This document shows positions 1-6,224 of a stretch of DNA of 28,675 nucleotides, piece by piece. The first letter of the stretch is position 1, and each line of letters opens with the position of its first letter. A program made the translations under genes and the position numbers. The notes below the pieces were generated by a model. It saw nothing but the letters and a program-made list of their open reading frames with translations, ran no database searches and was not told the DNA's origin. The stretch lies in contig JAZNAE010000016.1 of the NCBI GenBank assembly GCA_045586385.1, positions 1 to 28,675 of the forward strand, read 5' to 3'. This DNA comes from Suilimivivens sp045586385 (lineage in GTDB: Bacteria > Bacillota > Clostridia > Lachnospirales > Lachnospiraceae).

Positions 1-78
1 TACAACGAGCAAAGAATTAAGCAGAAACTTGGATGGATGAGTCCTGTAGAGTACAGACTCAATCTTCTGGCTGCATAA
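1..78 (+). CDS. IS3-family transposase OrfB, C-terminal fragment (5' end outside window)
   Basis: The first 25 codons of the window read in frame to a TAA stop and give a peptide ending in the typical IS3/IS150-group transposase tail, in which an R-I-K-x-K-L-x-x-M-S-P-x-E-Y-R pattern follows the last catalytic region. Such proteins are DDE integrases that move the element by copy-out/paste-in. Only the tail is visible, so I cannot tell whether the element is intact. The terminator-like hairpin and the element-end sequence just downstream support the identification. Partial because the window starts inside the gene. Confidence 0.8.
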   Translation, partial: YNEQRIKQKLGWMSPVEYRLNLLAA

Positions 79-82
79 AAAA

Positions 83-111
83 TGCGTAACAGATGTTAAA
101 TCTGTTACGCA
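83..111 (+). terminator. Hairpin downstream of the transposase fragment
   Basis: A perfect 12-bp stem (83-94 with 100-111) encloses a 5-nt loop, four bases after the transposase stop codon. It is followed by AATAAAAG, not by a strong T-run, so it may act as a weak terminator or as a transcription block inside the insertion sequence end. Confidence 0.6.
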
Positions 112-114
112 ATA

Positions 115-141
115 AAAGTCTAACTTTTTGGGGTCACATCA
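115..141. mobile_element. Right terminal inverted repeat of the IS3-family element
   Basis: The stretch ending in TTTTTGGGGTCACATCA at 141 resembles the right ends of IS150-group IS3 elements, which finish in GGGGTCAC-xxCA with the conserved terminal CA. It lies 63 bp after the transposase stop, the expected distance. The left end and the target duplication are outside the window, so the exact boundary at 141 is inferred. Confidence 0.6.
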
Positions 142-170
142 GTTTGCGACTTCCTTTTTTGTATGGTGTT

Positions 171-389
171 TTATTTTTGGATGTCATCTGAACTTTCAAT
201 GTATTCAGCAATATCTTGTAAGTTGCAATTTAGAATTTTACAAAGTTGGTTGAGAGTATATGTATTGACGTTTCCGTTTTTTCGTAATCGGTCTAGTTGG
301 CCGGTGCTGATTTTGTATTCCTTTATCAGCTTATATTGAGAGATATTTCGTTCTTTCATAGTTTTCCAAAGTGGATTAAATGAAATCAT
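171..389 (-). CDS. Small XRE/Cro-type helix-turn-helix regulator (72 aa)
   Basis: A short one-domain DNA-binding protein of the Cro/CI type (HTH_26-like). The visible core runs from about residue 8 to 64: a first helix with K-E-R-N-I-S-Q-Y-K-L, then a turn and recognition helix around I-S-T-G-Q-L-D-R-L-R-K, then T-L-N-Q-L-C-K-I-L-N-C, where the last two helices pack. There is no sensor domain. The start at 389 is preferred because AAAGGTG lies about 8 bases upstream on the minus strand; the much longer open frame runs into the neighbouring gene's promoter and has no such signal. It diverges from the lipoprotein gene, whose promoter contains a perfect inverted repeat, so this protein is the obvious candidate to bind there (inference). 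It sits next to an insertion sequence end, in what looks like an accessory region. Confidence 0.8.
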   Translation of the reverse strand: MISFNPLWKTMKERNISQYKLIKEYKISTGQLDRLRKNGNVNTYTLNQLCKILNCNLQDIAEYIESSDDIQK

Positions 390-444
390 ATCAGAGCACC
401 TTTTCATATTTATATTAATTACATGGTATATAGATGCCCTATCA

Positions 445-473
445 TTGACAATAGCCCACATACGGGCTATAAT
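445..473 (+). promoter_or_regulatory. Consensus SigA promoter with palindromic operator for the lipoprotein gene
   Basis: TTGACA (445-450) and TATAAT (468-473) are both perfect consensus and 17 bp apart. The spacer is filled by a perfect inverted repeat with 7-bp arms (ATAGCCC 451-457, GGGCTAT 464-470) and a 6-nt centre, which runs into the -10 box. A bound repressor would block RNA polymerase directly. The adjacent XRE gene is the likely source of that repressor (inference). Confidence 0.75.
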
Positions 474-510
474 TATTTTTGAAATGAATGAGAAAAGGAG
501 AATCTTATTT

Positions 511-1140
511 ATGAAAAGTGAAAGAGACAAAAGGATTAATAATGCAGTATTAATTCTTGTGTTATATGTGATAACAATACTCATGGGATGTTCATCAACA
601 GAAGCGATAAACAAGTCAGAAAGTTCAGAAGTAACCGTTGTACAAGAAACAGAAACTGAAGAGACAGCAGTAAAAGAAGTAGAGGTAAAGGAAGAAGTAA
701 AAGAAGCTGAACCTGCACCTGAACCCACACCCGATCCTACACCTGATCCTACACCTGAGGCTGTAACATATGAAGGTATTGATATGGAATCTACACTTCC
801 TGGTGGAGAATGGATTCAAACTTTTGTTGGTATTATCGATGAACCTAAAGTTGTTATTTTCAATGATGAAACAGGAAGGAAAGAAATTATTGAAAATGGC
901 GATATAGTTAACTTTAATCCTGATGTAGATTTAATGGCATTATATTTGCCTGAAGGAGTAAAAGTACTTAGAAAAACTAAAGGAATTTGTATATTAGAGA
1001 TTTTACATGACAAAGATTGTTATGAAATCAACAAATTAGATGCAGCTGAAACAAGAAATAGAGGAAGGCAAATGGCAACTCTTTATGTAGAAGTTGATGG
1101 AGAGAAAGTGGCTCTTACTTTTGACCTTAGACCTGAATAA
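511..1140 (+). CDS. Proline-rich secreted lipoprotein of unknown function (209 aa)
   Basis: I do not recognise a family. The product starts with charged residues, then a hydrophobic stretch (about residues 11-25) ending in a lipobox L-M-G-C, so it should be lipidated on that cysteine and anchored outside the membrane. Next come an acidic Glu/Val/Lys-rich linker and a Pro-rich spacer with repeated P-T-P-D units (about residues 68-85), which would lift the C-terminal domain off the surface or through the cell wall. The last ~120 residues are a compact mixed domain without cysteines used for a known motif. The start at 511 is chosen because AAAAGGAG lies 10 bases upstream and because the signal peptide then begins properly; the upstream ATG at 445 falls in the -35 box. 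It is transcribed from the promoter at 445-473. No other gene is co-transcribed; a hairpin follows at 1247-1276. Confidence 0.75.
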   Translation: MKSERDKRINNAVLILVLYVITILMGCSSTEAINKSESSEVTVVQETETEETAVKEVEVKEEVKEAEPAPEPTPDPTPDPTPEAVTYEGIDMESTLPGGEWIQTFVGIIDEPKVVIFNDETGRKEIIENGDIVNFNPDVDLMALYLPEGVKVLRKTKGICILEILHDKDCYEINKLDAAETRNRGRQMATLYVEVDGEKVALTFDLRPE

Positions 1141-1163
1141 GATGATGGATGTTAAGTGTTTTC

Positions 1164-1216
1164 AAAAAAAGAATGGTATCGTAGAGTTTAATAAATTCTG
1201 CGAAAAAAAGAATGGT
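1164..1216 (+). repeat. Short direct repeat behind the lipoprotein gene
   Basis: A 14-bp A-rich sequence (seven A, then GAATGGT) occurs at 1164-1177 and again at 1203-1216, 39 bp apart start to start. It may be a trace of slippage or local duplication; no function is evident. Confidence 0.5.
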
Positions 1217-1246
1217 TAAAAGTATATATGTATAATGTTTTGAAAC

Positions 1247-1276
1247 GAAACGCCCTGCTAAGTTGCAGGGCGTTTC
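1247..1276. terminator. Hairpin between convergent genes (possible bidirectional terminator)
   Basis: A perfect 12-bp stem, GAAACGCCCTGC (1247-1258) with its complement (1265-1276), encloses a 6-nt loop. It lies between the lipoprotein gene (+) and the Rpn gene (-), which converge here. T-runs are poor on both sides (GTTTC), but position and stem strength support a terminator serving both genes. Confidence 0.7.
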
Positions 1277-1311
1277 ACAAATTTGAATGGTTGCAAAGTA
1301 ACTTAGAAACT

Positions 1312-2490
1312 CTATTCTTCTTCTAATACCTTCTTTACATATTCTATTGAAAGATTTAATTCTGTCGCGATATCTTCCGGGGACTTACCTTTAAGACATA
1401 GCTTGAGAATGCCTATTTTTTGGTCGGCTTCTTCTTTTATAGACGCCACCTCTTCCTTTATAGCCGCCGCCTCTTTCCGCGCTTTTTCCTTAGCCAGCCT
1501 TATTTCTTCCTGTGCTTCTTCCTTGAACAGTTTCAGTTCTTCTTTAGCCAGCCTAGCTTCCTCCTGCGCTTCTTCTGCCATAAGACGCTCTAAATTTTTG
1601 TCCATTTTTAAAAGTTCCTGCGAAAACCAAAACATAAGCTCCTCCGGTTTCTTTGAAAAATCAGCAATTTCCTGATAGATACCTGCGAAATCAGGAAAAG
1701 AACTGATGAGTGAGTGGATATTTTCAGGCTCCGTGGCACTTAAAAAGGTAAGCCACGCTTCCAGAATATTACTGTTTTTAGTTATATTATGTACAATAGA
1801 ACGAAAACTGTCAAGACATATAAATATTTCTTCATGTAGTCCTGCATCTTGTGTATAGATACCGGTATCAAAGGTTGCCCGCCGTCTGTGGATGTACGAA
1901 CCGGTATCAGTACAGAAACCTTTGGGACTTTGTTCCATCAGGATAATGCAGTAGACCTTATGCATGGCCCGGAAGGTAAAATTGTTTCCTAGGGCAGCTT
2001 TGGCATCCACGTATTGACGCATGATAATGTCAGAGATGTAGCAGTCAGCCCTGGCAAGAGGAAAGTTATAACCGATTTTCTGCATTTCCACGTTGGCATA
2101 GGAGCCGTCATCAAGCTGTACCAGAATATCCATGATGACAAAGCCAGCATGTTCACTCAGCTGTGTGCCTTCCCTTGGTATGATTTTGATAATTCTTACC
2201 TGCCTGTTTAAAATGGCTGATAATAAAGATTCCAAACGTATCACACCATTTTTTGATTGTGGATTAAAGATTTTCCTAAAAACGGAGTCATAAGTAACCT
2301 TTAGTCCTTGTTTTCCCAGACAGAAGTTGATGAGTTCCTGCTGTATTTTTGTTGGAAGCAGAATGAAATATTCCCATGCTGTGGGAATGGTTTTTAAATA
2401 TGCCTCTACCGCTTCTTTGTCAGAAAAAGAAGGTAGTGGCAGGTCCCGGACAGATAGATTGTCCGAAAGATCAGAAATAGATTTAGACAT
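1312..2490 (-). CDS. Rpn family recombination-promoting nuclease / PD-(D/E)XK putative transposase
   Basis: The 392-residue product matches the Rpn/YhgA-like group often labelled 'PD-(D/E)XK nuclease family transposase'. The family hallmark Y-D-S-V-F-R-K-I-F lies at about 67-75. The nuclease core follows: M-D-I-L-V-Q-L at 120-126 with Asp121, then V-E-M-Q with Glu135 and Gln137, and then R-A-D-C-Y-I-S-D-I-I-M-R-Q-Y (147-160). Residues about 300-365 form a strongly charged Glu/Lys/Ala heptad region, a likely coiled coil, and the C-terminus (G-K-S-P-E-D-I-A onward) looks like a short helix-turn-helix. Known Rpn proteins cut DNA and stimulate RecA-independent recombination; a role for this one is inferred. 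AAGGAGG lies 8 bases upstream of the start at 2490. It is a single gene, without an obvious consensus promoter, preceded by the 53-bp repeat region. Confidence 0.85.
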   Translation of the reverse strand: MSKSISDLSDNLSVRDLPLPSFSDKEAVEAYLKTIPTAWEYFILLPTKIQQELINFCLGKQGLKVTYDSVFRKIFNPQSKNGVIRLESLLSAILNRQVRIIKIIPREGTQLSEHAGFVIMDILVQLDDGSYANVEMQKIGYNFPLARADCYISDIIMRQYVDAKAALGNNFTFRAMHKVYCIILMEQSPKGFCTDTGSYIHRRRATFDTGIYTQDAGLHEEIFICLDSFRSIVHNITKNSNILEAWLTFLSATEPENIHSLISSFPDFAGIYQEIADFSKKPEELMFWFSQELLKMDKNLERLMAEEAQEEARLAKEELKLFKEEAQEEIRLAKEKARKEAAAIKEEVASIKEEADQKIGILKLCLKGKSPEDIATELNLSIEYVKKVLEEE

Positions 2491-2710
2491 AGATTGTCCT
2501 CCTTAAGATATGAAGTTTTGTTTTTCAAGGGAAATGATTTGAACTATAAAAGAATTTTAAGATAAATAGAATCAATCAAGAACCTTTGAAAAAGAATAAA
2601 AAATGTTACAAGGTAAGTATAGCAGAGGGATGATATAGTGACAATGAGTTTAGAAAAATTTAATCTTGTGGAAGGTTGAATAGAAAGTCTATTGCATAAA
2701 TAGAAGGGAA

Positions 2711-2976
2711 CCAACGAGATAAAGAAAGGGGCGAGGAAGTTGGTATAAAACTGGGTAAGAAACCCAACGAGACTGAGAAAAAATAAGAGAAGTTGGTACA
2801 AAACGGAGTAGCGAACCCAACGACGCAGAAGAAAAAGCAAGAAAAGTTGGTACAGACGAAGGAAAACGTCCCAACGAAACGGAGAAAAAACAAGAGAAGT
2901 TGGTACAAGTGCAAGAAAATAACCCAACGAGGCGAAGGGAAAGGCAAGAAAAGTTGGCATAAAAGCAAGAAACTCC
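2711..2976. repeat. Five tandem ~53-bp purine-rich repeats with embedded inverted CCAAC/GTTGG
   Basis: Units begin with CCAACGA at 2711, 2764, 2817, 2871 and 2924, a pitch of 53, 53, 54 and 53 bp. Each carries AAGTTGGTA or a close variant 24-27 bases later (2737, 2790, 2844, 2897, 2951) and is otherwise almost pure A/G on the plus strand. CCAAC and GTTGG are complementary, so each unit can fold, and neighbouring units can pair in the alternative register. A reverse copy, TACCAACTT, closes the region at 3007-3015. The array occupies the gene-free 549 bp between the Rpn and ABC-F genes; the rest of that stretch (2491-2710, 2977-3039) is AT-rich without recognisable features. All three minus-strand frames are open across it, which is a composition effect and not evidence of a gene. 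Confidence 0.85.
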
Positions 2977-3039
2977 CGAAAACAAAGAAAGAGTAAGAGC
3001 TTTTGATACCAACTTAAAATGCTTGCTTAGAACGCATGC

Positions 3040-4596
3040 TTAAAACAACCTCGTAGTCCATTTCGTGCAATCCCACACATCGGTAGCCAGACCTTCATAA
3101 AATTCCGGTTCATGGCACACCATCAGAATACTTCCCTTATAAGCCTTAAGGGCACGCTTTAATTCATCTTTGGCATCCACATCCAGGTGGTTGGTAGGCT
3201 CGTCCAGGAGCAAGATATTTGTTTCTCTGTTAATCAGTTTGCACAGACGGACCTTTGCCTGTTCACCACCGCTTAAAACCTTTACAAGGCTTTCAATATG
3301 CTTAGTGGTAAGCCCGCGCTTGGCAAGGGCAGAGCGTACCTCATATTGGGAGAAACCGGGAAACTCTTTCCAGATTTCTTCAATACAGGTGGTGGAAATA
3401 CTTTGATCCATCTCCTGTTCAAAATATCCAATGCTTAAGTAATCGCCCTGCTCCACACTGCCGGAGATGGGCTTTATTAATCCCAAAATACTTTTGAGCA
3501 ATGTGGTTTTTCCAATTCCGTTGGCACCGGTAAGGACGATTTTTTGTCCCCGTTCCATCTCTAAATTTAAAGGAGAGGAAAGTGGTTCGTCATAACCGAT
3601 AATCAAGTCCTTGGTTTGGAAAATGTATCGGCCCGGTGTACGGGCTTCCTTGAAATTGAATTCCGGCTTCGGCTTTTCGTGAGCCAGTTCAATGACATCC
3701 ATTTTATCCAATTTCTTTTGGCGTGACATTGCCATATTTCTGGTGGCAACTCTTGCTTTGTTTCTGGCAACAAAGTCCTTAAGGTCAGCAATTTCCTTTT
3801 GCTGCTTATTATAGGCTGCTTCCAGCTGGGACTTTTTCATGGCATAAACTTCCTGGAATTTGTCATAGTCTCCTACGTAGCGGTTTAATTCCTGATTGTC
3901 CATATGATAAATCAGGTTGATAACGCTGTTTAAGAAAGGAATGTCATGAGAAATCAAGATAAAAGCATTTTCATAATCATTTAAGTAACGCTTCAGCCAT
4001 TCAATATGCTCGGCGTCCAGATAGTTGGTAGGCTCGTCGAGGAGTAAGATGTCGGGTTTTTCCAGCAGAAGTTTTCCCAGAAGTACTTTGGTTCGCTGGC
4101 CGCCGCTTAAGTCAGTGACATCCTTGTCAAGTCCTAAATCAAGAAGACCAAGGGCTCTTGCTACCTCTTCTACTTTGGAATCAATCATATAGAAGTCATG
4201 CATGGTAAGCAAATCCTGAATCGTACCCAATTCTTCCATATATACTTCCAGTTCTTCTTCTGTAGCACTGCCCATCTTGTCACAGATTTCATTCATTTGT
4301 GTTTCCATTTCAAACAGAAAATCAAAAGCGGAAGAGAGGACGTCGCGAATGCTCATGCCTTTTTCAAGAGCGGTGTGCTGGTCGAGATATCCTACACGGA
4401 CATTTTTAGACCATTCCACAGTACCTTCATCCGGCATCAGCTTTCCGGTGATAATATTCATAAAAGTAGATTTTCCTTCACCGTTGGCACCAATCAGTCC
4501 AATGTGTTCTCCTTTGAGAAGACGGAAGGAAACATCATTAAAAATAGCACGGTCTCCAAAACCGTGAGTTAAATGTTCAACATTTAAGATGCTCAT
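3040..4596 (-). CDS. ykpA: ABC-F family ATPase, YkpA/YbiT type
   Basis: A soluble protein with two ATP-binding cassettes and no membrane segment. The first Walker A is G-A-N-G-E-G-K-S at 36-43, followed by signature L-S-G-G-Q and Walker B I-L-L-L-D-E-P-T-N-Y-L-D. The linker has the highly conserved K-D-F-V-A-R-N-K-A-R stretch. The second cassette has G-A-N-G-I-G-K-T-T, L-S-G-G-E-Q and L-L-L-D-E-P-T-N-H-L-D. Both catalytic glutamates are kept. ABC-F proteins bind the ribosome near the E site and ease stalled translation or, in some subfamilies, protect against antibiotics. The whole length (518 aa) and sequence fit the Bacillus YkpA / E. coli YbiT group, which is housekeeping rather than a known resistance type. 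AAAGGAG lies 8 bases before the start at 4596. It is transcribed alone from the promoter at 4635-4664. No clear terminator follows, so the transcript may run into the 53-bp repeats. Confidence 0.9.
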   Translation of the reverse strand: MSILNVEHLTHGFGDRAIFNDVSFRLLKGEHIGLIGANGEGKSTFMNIITGKLMPDEGTVEWSKNVRVGYLDQHTALEKGMSIRDVLSSAFDFLFEMETQMNEICDKMGSATEEELEVYMEELGTIQDLLTMHDFYMIDSKVEEVARALGLLDLGLDKDVTDLSGGQRTKVLLGKLLLEKPDILLLDEPTNYLDAEHIEWLKRYLNDYENAFILISHDIPFLNSVINLIYHMDNQELNRYVGDYDKFQEVYAMKKSQLEAAYNKQQKEIADLKDFVARNKARVATRNMAMSRQKKLDKMDVIELAHEKPKPEFNFKEARTPGRYIFQTKDLIIGYDEPLSSPLNLEMERGQKIVLTGANGIGKTTLLKSILGLIKPISGSVEQGDYLSIGYFEQEMDQSISTTCIEEIWKEFPGFSQYEVRSALAKRGLTTKHIESLVKVLSGGEQAKVRLCKLINRETNILLLDEPTNHLDVDAKDELKRALKAYKGSILMVCHEPEFYEGLATDVWDCTKWTTRLF

Positions 4597-4634
4597 AAAC
4601 GGGCTCCTTTTATATATAATGTAAGTACCATACG

Positions 4635-4664
4635 ATTATAGGGGAGAAGAGGAAGCTTTGTCAA
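4635..4664 (-). promoter_or_regulatory. Consensus SigA promoter of the ABC-F gene
   Basis: Read on the minus strand, TTGACA (4664-4659) and TATAAT (4640-4635) are perfect matches with an 18-bp spacer. The start codon is 39 bp downstream of the -10 box, leaving a leader of roughly 30 nt. Confidence 0.8.
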
Positions 4665-4730
4665 TGAAAGGAAAGAAGACAGAGAAAATCTGATTAAGAA
4701 TATTTTCTGAAAAAAATGGTAATAATTGGA

Positions 4731-4759
4731 TTGACAACATTATAATGATAATATATAAT
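4731..4759 (+). promoter_or_regulatory. Consensus SigA promoter overlapping a PerR-like box
   Basis: TTGACA (4731-4736) and TATAAT (4754-4759) are perfect consensus with a 17-bp spacer. A 7-1-7 inverted element, TTATAAT-G-ATAATAT at 4740-4754, fills the spacer and touches the -10 box. It matches the PerR box (TTATAAT-N-ATTATAA) at 12 of 14 arm positions. The downstream genes are oxidative-stress genes of the kind PerR controls, which strengthens the call; direct regulation is inferred. Confidence 0.7.
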
Positions 4760-4799
4760 AACAGTAACCATTACTGATTTCGAGAGAGGAGAGAGGCTT

Positions 4800-5429
4800 A
4801 TGGATAATAAGGTATTTACAAAACTTTCATATGGTGTATACGCAGTAACAACATGGGATAACGGACGTCCGACAGGATGCATTGCCAACAGTGTTATGCA
4901 GATTACAGCAAATCCGGCGACAGTTGCTATCAGCATTAATCATAATAATTATACCAATGAGTGCATTGCACAGAGCGGAAGATTTGCTGTTTCGGTTTTG
5001 AAGGAACAGACAGACCCTTCGGTAATTGGAACTCTTGGTTTCTTTAGTGGCAGGGATACCAATAAGTTTGAAAAGGTTTCTCATGAACTGAAGGATTATA
5101 TGCCGGTAGTGACGGATGCTTGCGGATATATTGTGTGCAATGTAATTAATAAGATGGAGACGGAAACCCATACCATATTTTTAGGAGAAGTGATTGGGGG
5201 AGAAGTTATGTCAGATGAAGAGCCTATGACTTATTCTTATTATCATAAGGTGATAAAAGGTAAGAGCCCCAAGAATGCACCTACATATCTCCCTGAAGAA
5301 ACAGAAAAAGGAAAGAAGAAATTCAAATGTCAGGTGTGCGGATATGTATACGAAGGAGAGGAATTACCTACAGATTTTGTATGTCCGGTTTGCGGAGTCG
5401 GTGCAGACAAATTTACAGAAATAGTGTAA
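4800..5429 (+). CDS. hrb: Flavin reductase-rubredoxin fusion (high-molecular-weight rubredoxin type)
   Basis: The 209-residue product has two parts. Residues 1 to about 150 are an FMN-binding flavin reductase/flavoredoxin-like domain, with the N-terminal L-S-Y-G-V-Y-A-V-T-T and the C-I-A-N-S-V-M-Q-I-T segment typical of that fold. Residues about 174-209 form a rubredoxin-type iron site with Cys177, Cys180, Cys195 and Cys198. This matches the architecture of Moorella Hrb, which passes electrons from NAD(P)H to flavodiiron proteins or rubrerythrin. Only 14 residues separate the two CxxC knuckles, against about 29 in stand-alone rubredoxins, so the loop is shortened. It lies 57 bp before rubrerythrin and almost certainly shares its transcript, making it the likely electron donor (inference). 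A GA-rich ribosome site precedes the ATG at 4800. The gene symbol is by analogy. Confidence 0.85.
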   Translation: MDNKVFTKLSYGVYAVTTWDNGRPTGCIANSVMQITANPATVAISINHNNYTNECIAQSGRFAVSVLKEQTDPSVIGTLGFFSGRDTNKFEKVSHELKDYMPVVTDACGYIVCNVINKMETETHTIFLGEVIGGEVMSDEEPMTYSYYHKVIKGKSPKNAPTYLPEETEKGKKKFKCQVCGYVYEGEELPTDFVCPVCGVGADKFTEIV

Positions 5430-5486
5430 AATAAGAGTACACTTTTCTATATATTATTTAGAAAAACATTTTAGGAGGTATTAATT

Positions 5487-6023
5487 ATGAATTTGAAAGG
5501 GTCAAGAACAGAAGCAAACTTAATGTCAGCATTTGCCGGAGAATCCATGGCGACCAACAAATATACTTACTTTGCATCTAAAGCAAAGAAAGACGGTTAT
5601 CAGCAGATTGCTGCTATTTTTGAAGAGACAGCAGGAAATGAAAGAGAACATGCCAAAATGTGGTACAAGCTTCTTAATGACGGAATCGGTTCTACGCTTG
5701 AGAACTTAGGCCATGCAGCTGAAGGCGAAAATTACGAATGGACTGACATGTATGATAAATTTGCCAAGGAAGCAAGAGAAGAAGGTTTTGAAGAGATTGC
5801 CACCTTGTTTGAAGGAGTGGCAGCAGTAGAGAAAGAACATGAAGAAAGATACCGTAAACTGATTGCCAATATCGAAGGCGGACTGGTATTTTCTAAAGAC
5901 GGTGATACCATCTGGCAGTGCAGAAACTGCGGACACATCTGTGTAGGTAAGCAGGCGCCCGATATCTGCCCCGTATGCGCACATCCTCAAAGCTACTTCC
6001 AGGTAAAGCCTGAAAACTATTAA
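5487..6023 (+). CDS. rbr: Rubrerythrin (peroxide-scavenging diiron protein)
   Basis: The 178-residue product is a classical rubrerythrin: an N-terminal four-helix ferritin-like diiron domain, then a rubredoxin-like domain. Iron ligands visible include Glu19, Glu52 with His55 (E-R-E-H) and Glu115 with His118 (E-K-E-H). The C-terminal FeS4 site uses Cys145, Cys148, Cys161 and Cys164. It acts in the cytoplasm as an NADH-linked peroxidase, reducing H2O2 to water with electrons from a rubredoxin-type donor, here probably the preceding hrb product. AGGAGG lies 8 bases upstream of the start. It is the last gene of the unit and is followed by a very strong terminator. Confidence 0.95.
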   Translation: MNLKGSRTEANLMSAFAGESMATNKYTYFASKAKKDGYQQIAAIFEETAGNEREHAKMWYKLLNDGIGSTLENLGHAAEGENYEWTDMYDKFAKEAREEGFEEIATLFEGVAAVEKEHEERYRKLIANIEGGLVFSKDGDTIWQCRNCGHICVGKQAPDICPVCAHPQSYFQVKPENY

Positions 6024-6041
6024 GAAGATATTGAAACAAGC

Positions 6042-6094
6042 AAAATGTCATAACCATGCAGAAGAACAATTCTGCAGGTTATGACATTTTTTTT
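6042..6094 (+). terminator. Rho-independent terminator of the hrb-rbr unit
   Basis: A 14-bp outer stem (6042-6055 with 6077-6090) and a 7-bp inner stem (6057-6063 with 6070-6076) are separated by one bulged A. The loop is 6 nt, and the arm ends in a run of eight T. Confidence 0.95.
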
Positions 6095-6113
6095 AAATAC
6101 CTTATGTAATGGA

Positions 6114-6142
6114 TTGCAAAAATAAATGCCCTATGTTATAAT
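6114..6142 (+). promoter_or_regulatory. SigA promoter of the butyrate operon
   Basis: TTGCAA (6114-6119) and a perfect TATAAT (6137-6142) are 17 bp apart, just after the rbr terminator. The thl start is 83 bp after the -10 box, giving a leader of about 75 nt. Confidence 0.75.
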
Positions 6143-6224
6143 GAAAAGGCTGGCAATGATAAAAAATTAACAATCATTGAAAGACACATGTAAATATAAG
6201 TATTTAAAACGGAGGAAAGTAATA

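Noticed and set aside
445..510. Upstream ATG for the lipoprotein
   Set aside because: It would lie within the promoter itself and spoil the signal peptide start; AAAAGGAG positions the ATG at 511.
390..728. Longer N-terminal form of the XRE protein (185 aa on the minus strand)
   Set aside because: The extension is Ser/Thr-rich, then hydrophobic, and runs antisense through the lipoprotein gene; the 72-aa form has the ribosome site and the full domain.
2711..2976. CRISPR array
   Set aside because: The conserved parts are two short separated blocks, not a 23-40 bp constant repeat with unrelated spacers; the intervening sequence is low-complexity purine, and no cas gene is nearby.
2544..3012. 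Three overlapping minus-strand frames of 102-138 codons rich in Phe, Leu and Ser
   Set aside because: They come from the pyrimidine-rich strand of the 53-bp repeats, are open in all three frames at once, and have no ribosome binding sites.
4198..4572. Plus-strand frames inside the ABC-F gene
   Set aside because: They are antisense shadows of a well-conserved gene, without start signals or recognisable products.
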